Source of the DNA: Armigeres subalbatus
Taxonomy: Eukaryota > Arthropoda > Insecta > Diptera > Culicidae
DNA length: 64,000 nt
Assembly (NCBI RefSeq): GCF_024139115.2
Contig: NC_085139.1
Location: forward strand, 255,350,067-255,414,066
Reading direction: 5' to 3'
Part shown: piece by piece, positions 59,943 through 64,000 of the stretch
Numbering within the stretch: the first letter of the stretch is position 1
How the letters are laid out: every line of letters begins with the position of its first letter
Program-made: the position numbers and the translations under genes
Notes under the pieces: model-generated
Databases searched by the model: none
Told to the model about the DNA's origin: nothing
What the model saw: the letters and a program-made list of their open reading frames with translations, nothing else

Positions 59943-60480
59943 AGATTTTGAGCACCCCTAAATCATGTCCGATGAAGCTCAAATTTTGCATAGGGGCATA
60001 TTTTAGGGCTAAGGAAATGTTTGCGAAACGTCCGGTTTTTAAATTCAATGAAAAATTGTTTTCGTCATAAGAAATTTTTTCATAGTCTCAAAATAGTAAA
60101 TTTTTTTTTCAAAATAATTATTCTCAAAGTTTCATGCATTTTGAGTTCTTTGGCATCAAAAAACAAGAAAAAATATTTCCCCTTTGTGAGAAAATAAAAT
60201 GTTTTGATTAGTTTTGAGCACCCCTAAATCATGTTCGATTTAGCTGAAATTTTGCATAGGGGGATGTTTTTGGCTACGAAAACGTTTGCGTATCGTCCGG
60301 TGTTAAAATTCGATGAAATTTTTTTGCATCATCTGAAAAGTCCCAAAAATGTTCTAAGAGAAAAAATCGATTTTTTTCAATTTTTTTTTGAAATAACGTC
60401 AGATCTCGACGTTTCATGCATTTTTATGTCATTTGGCATCAAAAACAAAGATTCGATTTTCGACTTTTCCTTTGAAAAAA
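59943..60480. repeat. Tandem duplication of about 265 bp
   Basis: Both halves (59943-60205, 60208-60480) begin TTTTGAGCACCCCTAAATCA and contain TTTTGCATAGGGG and TTTCATGCATTTT. Identity is about 70%. Confidence 0.8.
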
Positions 60481-60498
60481 TTTATGGGTTGTATGACA

Positions 60499-60561
60499 TT
60501 CGCCAGAAAGTCATTTGCCAGAAGGCTTTTTGCCAGAATCAATTTGCCAGAATGGACTATT
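60499..60561. repeat. 14 bp minisatellite TTGCCAGAATGGAC
   Basis: Four units of 14 bp. The array resumes at 61367-61480 because a SINE is inserted in it. Confidence 0.8.
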
Positions 60562-61366
60562 GAGCATGAGCATGAGCAGGATAACCGTACAATTCGTAGT
60601 TGCTACTCCGTGATTGACTAGAACTTGCGAAATTGAACCAATTGAATGGAGCTTGGGTTTTAGCTATCATTCTCAATGTGCAAATTTCGGAAATTCAATG
60701 CATTTTACTAAGTCAATTACGGCGCCGGCCACGTCCTTACGGTCATCAAGGGAAGGAAGGATTATTAGTTCAACTCTCGTTGCTACTAGAGACCGAGTAT
60801 ACCTCTGCATCTCCACGATAGTCTTAGGATAGGATATTGTGTTAGTATGAAGGGATACATTATCTGGATTCACTTTGGTAAGTGATGCGATCTATGGGAT
60901 AGGAATATATGAATGAGAATTAGAAGTACTAGAGTAATGAGAAAGTATTAAAGTGAATTCTAATGGGATTCATTTTTTTACAATTAGAATTTGAATGCTA
61001 TTGGATTCTAATACCACGCACACGTCTACCATACCATCGTTACCCGCACATCAACCCTCACACATTCTTACTTGTATGAGGCCTGCACGAGCATAGCGAC
61101 CGTATATAGCATTCGTATACGGGTACAAATGAATGCCAATCTATTTTTACATTTTATTTACTGCTACTAAGTAACAGGCAGCTTTTTATAACAATTCTAT
61201 ATTTAGAATCATACTTGCTAGCAATGAGAATTTGATTTGCAAAGAGATTGAGTTATATGATTAATGAAATTATCTAATAGGAAAATTGGAAAGGGCCAGG
61301 GATCAAACCCTTAATCTCCTGCTTATGAGGCAGAAGCAGTGACACAAGGCCACCAAGCACCCTTAA
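60562..61366 (-). mobile_element. tRNA-Met-headed SINE, 805 bp
   Basis: Reverse-oriented. The tRNA-like head (61290-61366; anticodon loop CTCATAA, as in elongator tRNA-Met) is at the right and a (GAGCAT)n tail at the left. A perfect 25 bp target duplication flanks it (60537-60561, 61367-61391). The 3' domain with ACGTGGCCGGC is shared with 53212-53654; the extra 360 bp in the middle may be a nested insertion. It holds a palindrome ACCGTATATAGCATTCGTAT at about 61108. Confidence 0.85.
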
Positions 61367-61499
61367 AATCAATTTGCCAGAATGGACTATTCCCCAGAAA
61401 GTCGCTTGCCAGAATGTACCATTTCCCAGAATGGACCATTCCCCAGAATTGGTCATCACCTATTTGCCATGCACGCGTTTGCCAATAATTCTTAACGCC
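61367..61499. repeat. 14 bp minisatellite, right part
   Basis: Continues units of TTGCCAGAATGGAC and CCCCAGAA variants to about 61485. Confidence 0.75.
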
Positions 61500-63060
61500 A
61501 TGAACTTTTGGTATAACTATGAACAGCGTTATGGGAAGACGAGGAAATGCCTGCTAGCTGGTTGGACGGCCTCATTTGCCCTCTCTTTAAGAAAGGCCAC
61601 AACTGGAGTGCGCCAATTACCGAGGAATAACCCTAGCAGCACAATTCACGTTGATTTGGTTGAAATAACTAATACATGACCAAATTTAGTCGTACTTGAG
61701 TATAATAGACTGATTTACAACATGTATGTTGCTCGGGAACCCTCCTTAATTCGGCGTACAAAATTATGTCCCGTATTCTGTTCAACAGATTGAGACCGCT
61801 TGAAGAGTCCTTCGTCAGCGTATACCAAGCAGGTTTTCGCGAGGGCCGATCAACGACGGATCAAATGTTTACCCTGAGACAAATCCTTGATAAATTCCGG
61901 GAGTACAACTTGCAGACACATCATCTGTTTATTGATTTCAAGGCGGTGTACGATTCAGTGAAACGGAATGAATTATGGCAAATTATGCTTGAACATGGTC
62001 TTCCGGCGTAACTGATACGGCTGATTCGTATAACGTTGGACGGATCGAAATCAAGTGTAAGGGTTGCGGATGAAATATCGACGTCATTTGTTACCTTAGA
62101 TGGATTAAAGCAGGGTGATGCACTCTCGAACCTACTGTTCAATATAGCGCTCGAGGGAGCGATTAGGAGAGCTGGTGCGCAAAGAAGCGGTACCATTATC
62201 ACAAAATCGCATATGCTCCTGGGATTTGCGGACGATATCGATATTATCGGAATTGATCGCCGTGCCGATTAATACCAGCAAAACGAAGTACATGGTCGCT
62301 GGCAATCAACGTGGGTTCATTAGTGATGGTGGTAGCGAAATAGTGCTGGATGGTGTAAAATTTGAAGTGGTAGAAAAATTTGTGTATCTTGGAACATTAG
62401 TGACGTGCGATAATGATGTTACCCGCGAGGTGAAAAGGCGTATTGCAGCTGCAAATAGGGCTTTTTACGGACTTCGTAACCAGCTTATGTCCCGTAGTCT
62501 GCAAACGAAAACAAAATTCGCGCTGTATACTACTCTGATTCTTCCGGTGGCTGTATACGGCCATGAGACATGGACGTTAAAGGAGGCTGATCGGAGAGCT
62601 TTCGGAGTGTTTGAGCGTAAGGTGCTGCGGACAATACTCGGCGGTAAACAGGAGAACGGTATCTGGCGGCGTCGTATGAATCACGAATTGTACCAGGTGT
62701 ATAAAGGGCTGGATATTAGTAAACTTATACAACACAGCAGACTACGGTGGGCTGATCACGTTGTTCGTATGCCGAAAGAACGTCAAGCGAAGATAATATT
62801 TAGTAGAGAAACCGGAAGAGGTCGCAGGCTTCGTGCAAGGCCGCGTACGATATGGCTTTTGCAGTTGAAGAGGAACTGAGGGCGCTCAATGTTCAGGGCG
62901 ACTGGAAGCGATTGGCCCAGGATCGAGTTCAGTGGAGAAGGATACTCCATTCGGCGTAGGTTCATCGAAGAGCTGTAGCCCATCAAGTATCAAGTAAGTA
63001 ATGTTGGGGTTCATTAAGAATTTTAGTCATAACCTAACATTGACCAAATAAATAAAAAAA
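61500..63060 (+). mobile_element. RTE-clade retrotransposon fragment (family C)
   Basis: Reverse transcriptase from about 61530: PASWLDGLICPLFKKG, KIMSRILFNRL, YQAGFREGRSTTDQMFTLRQ, FIDFKAVYDSVKRNELW, LKQGDALSNLLFNIALEGAI and FADDIDIIG at about 62225, then TSKTKYMVAG and GHETWTLKEADRRAFGVFER. There is a stop at 62009, a deletion with frameshift at 62265 and a MITE at 61635-61743. The 3' end near 63060 is AAATAAATAAAA. The endonuclease is absent. Confidence 0.9.
61635..61743. mobile_element. MITE insertion in the RTE fragment, 109 bp
   Basis: Interrupts the conserved RT sequence between the codons for GIT and LLNSAYK. AACCCT is duplicated at 61629-61634 and 61738-61743. Related to 37127-37233. 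Confidence 0.82.
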
Positions 63061-63196
63061 AACATGTTAAATAAGTGAAAACGAGTGCTCGACATTTATT
63101 TGACGATTTGCGGAGCGGCTCCATGTGAATTTCAAATACGCCTATTTCTTCTTCGGTTACAATATTTTAAGTTTTGACACCTGTAGTGCTTGGTAA
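63061..63196. other. Short intergenic stretch
   Basis: Between the RTE tail and the SINE; nothing seen. Confidence 0.4.
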
Positions 63197-63500
63197 GGGG
63201 CCCTGCTTAGCCGTGCGGTAAGACACGCGGCTACAAAGCAAGACCATGCTGAGGGTGGGTGGGTTCGATTTCCGGTGCCGGTCTAGGCAATTTTCGGATT
63301 GGAAATTGTCTCGACTTCCATGGGCATAAAAGTATCGTATTAGCCTCATGATATACGAATGCAAAAATGGTAACTTGGCTTAGAAACCTCGCAGTTGATA
63401 ACTGTGGAAGTGCTTAATGAACACTAAGCTGCGAGACGGCTCTGTCCCAGTGTGGGGATGTAATGCCAAGAAGAAGAAGAAGAAAAAGAAGAAGAAGAAG
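63197..63500 (+). mobile_element. Feilai-type SINE with long AAG tail
   Basis: Same head and body as at 11442. The tail at 63467-63500 is AAGAAG repeats. TGCTTGGTAA at 63187-63196 and TGTTTGGTAA at 63501-63510 form a 10 bp duplication with one mismatch. Confidence 0.92.
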
Positions 63501-63899
63501 TGTTTGGTAAATGAGTATAATGATCATATGTAATGGACTTAGTGCCCAGTAAACCACATATCGTATAACAAACAGCAAATAAAGTCGCATTTGTGTCCAT
63601 TAAAAATCTAAATCGCACTGCATATCAAACTTTATCAGTTTATTGTCGACAAATGTTGTATTGAACGTATCATATACGATAATTTTTACCATAGTGAAAA
63701 TCAATCGTAATTGTGTAAATAAAAACTCATAATTACTTATATTCCTTGTAATATCCTATATCAGTGCGAATGAATGTCTACGTGAATCGTAATACAATCG
63801 AAACCACCTCAGTCCAAGTGTCTTGCAGAAGTTTCAAGCAGTTGTAAAGATATAAATTGTGTAGTTTATGTTGGACAAAAATCCGACCCACTTCAAGAT
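63501..63899. other. AT-rich intergenic DNA, no gene seen
   Basis: No supported coding or repeat copy. Confidence 0.4.
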
Positions 63900-63966
63900 G
63901 TGCACTATGGTGCCGTGGTAGAGTATCCGCCTGCAGATCCAAAGATCGCATGTTCGAGACTTGGTG
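63900..63966 (+). other. tRNA-like sequence, probably a SINE head
   Basis: Box A-like TGCCGTGGTAGAGTA and box B-like TGTTCGAGACT are about 35 bp apart, followed by a T-run. The acceptor stem does not pair convincingly. The window ends 34 bp later. Confidence 0.45.
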
Positions 63967-64000
63967 CTGGTAAGATTTTTTTATTTTTCATATTTTAATG

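Overview
This window is nuclear DNA from a culicine mosquito, most likely an Aedes. The basis is established knowledge of the repeats (Feilai-type tRNA-derived SINEs with AAG-triplet tails, RTE-clade non-LTR retrotransposons, dense MITEs), short introns of 58-71 bp, and the families of the few host genes. Most of the 64 kb is repetitive. No CRISPR, operon or other prokaryotic feature is present.

Four host genes can be supported. A minus-strand open frame at 5262-6152 encodes an unrecognised, probably disordered 296-residue protein with a thrice-repeated S-x-I-x-F-Y-D motif. A two-exon gene at 30799-31241 encodes a 127-residue THAP zinc-finger protein. The last two exons of BORCS5, a lysosome-positioning BORC subunit, lie at 34958-35425. 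A complete four-exon fatty acyl-CoA reductase of 550 residues is on the minus strand at 53911-55737. A possible 73-codon spliced gene at 25642-25992 is much weaker. The genes are unrelated in function and show no shared regulation.

Layout. 1-576 is the 5' part of an RTE element running off the left edge. 2.4-3.0 kb and 9.5-10.9 kb hold fragments of a second RTE family, the latter embedded in a satellite of about 180 bp. 11.4-16.4 kb is a Feilai SINE followed by a heptamer polypyrimidine tract that is split by a 2.7 kb element with GC-rich terminal inverted repeats (TIRs) and TA duplications. A second copy of that element's end is at 16.9 kb and a diverged one near 58.7 kb. 18.1-19.0 kb is a decayed TE-like ORF and 19.8-20.3 kb a Gypsy remnant. 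21.4-24.1 kb is a satellite field built on a 20 bp dyad-symmetric unit. 26.7-33.2 kb holds MITEs, an RTE fragment, the THAP gene and a pair of inverted MITEs. 35.9-46.1 kb is a run of nested TIR elements plus a BEL/Pao remnant. 46.1-50.0 kb is an LTR-like direct repeat followed by a broken RTE element. 51.0-53.0 kb and 57.1-58.5 kb are satellites with a period near 152 bp that share a core motif. 53.2-55.7 kb is a SINE followed by the reductase. 58.6-64 kb contains minisatellites, an 805 bp SINE with a 25 bp target duplication, a third RTE family interrupted by a MITE with a clean duplication, and a Feilai copy.

All reading was by eye. Element boundaries given without target duplications are approximate.
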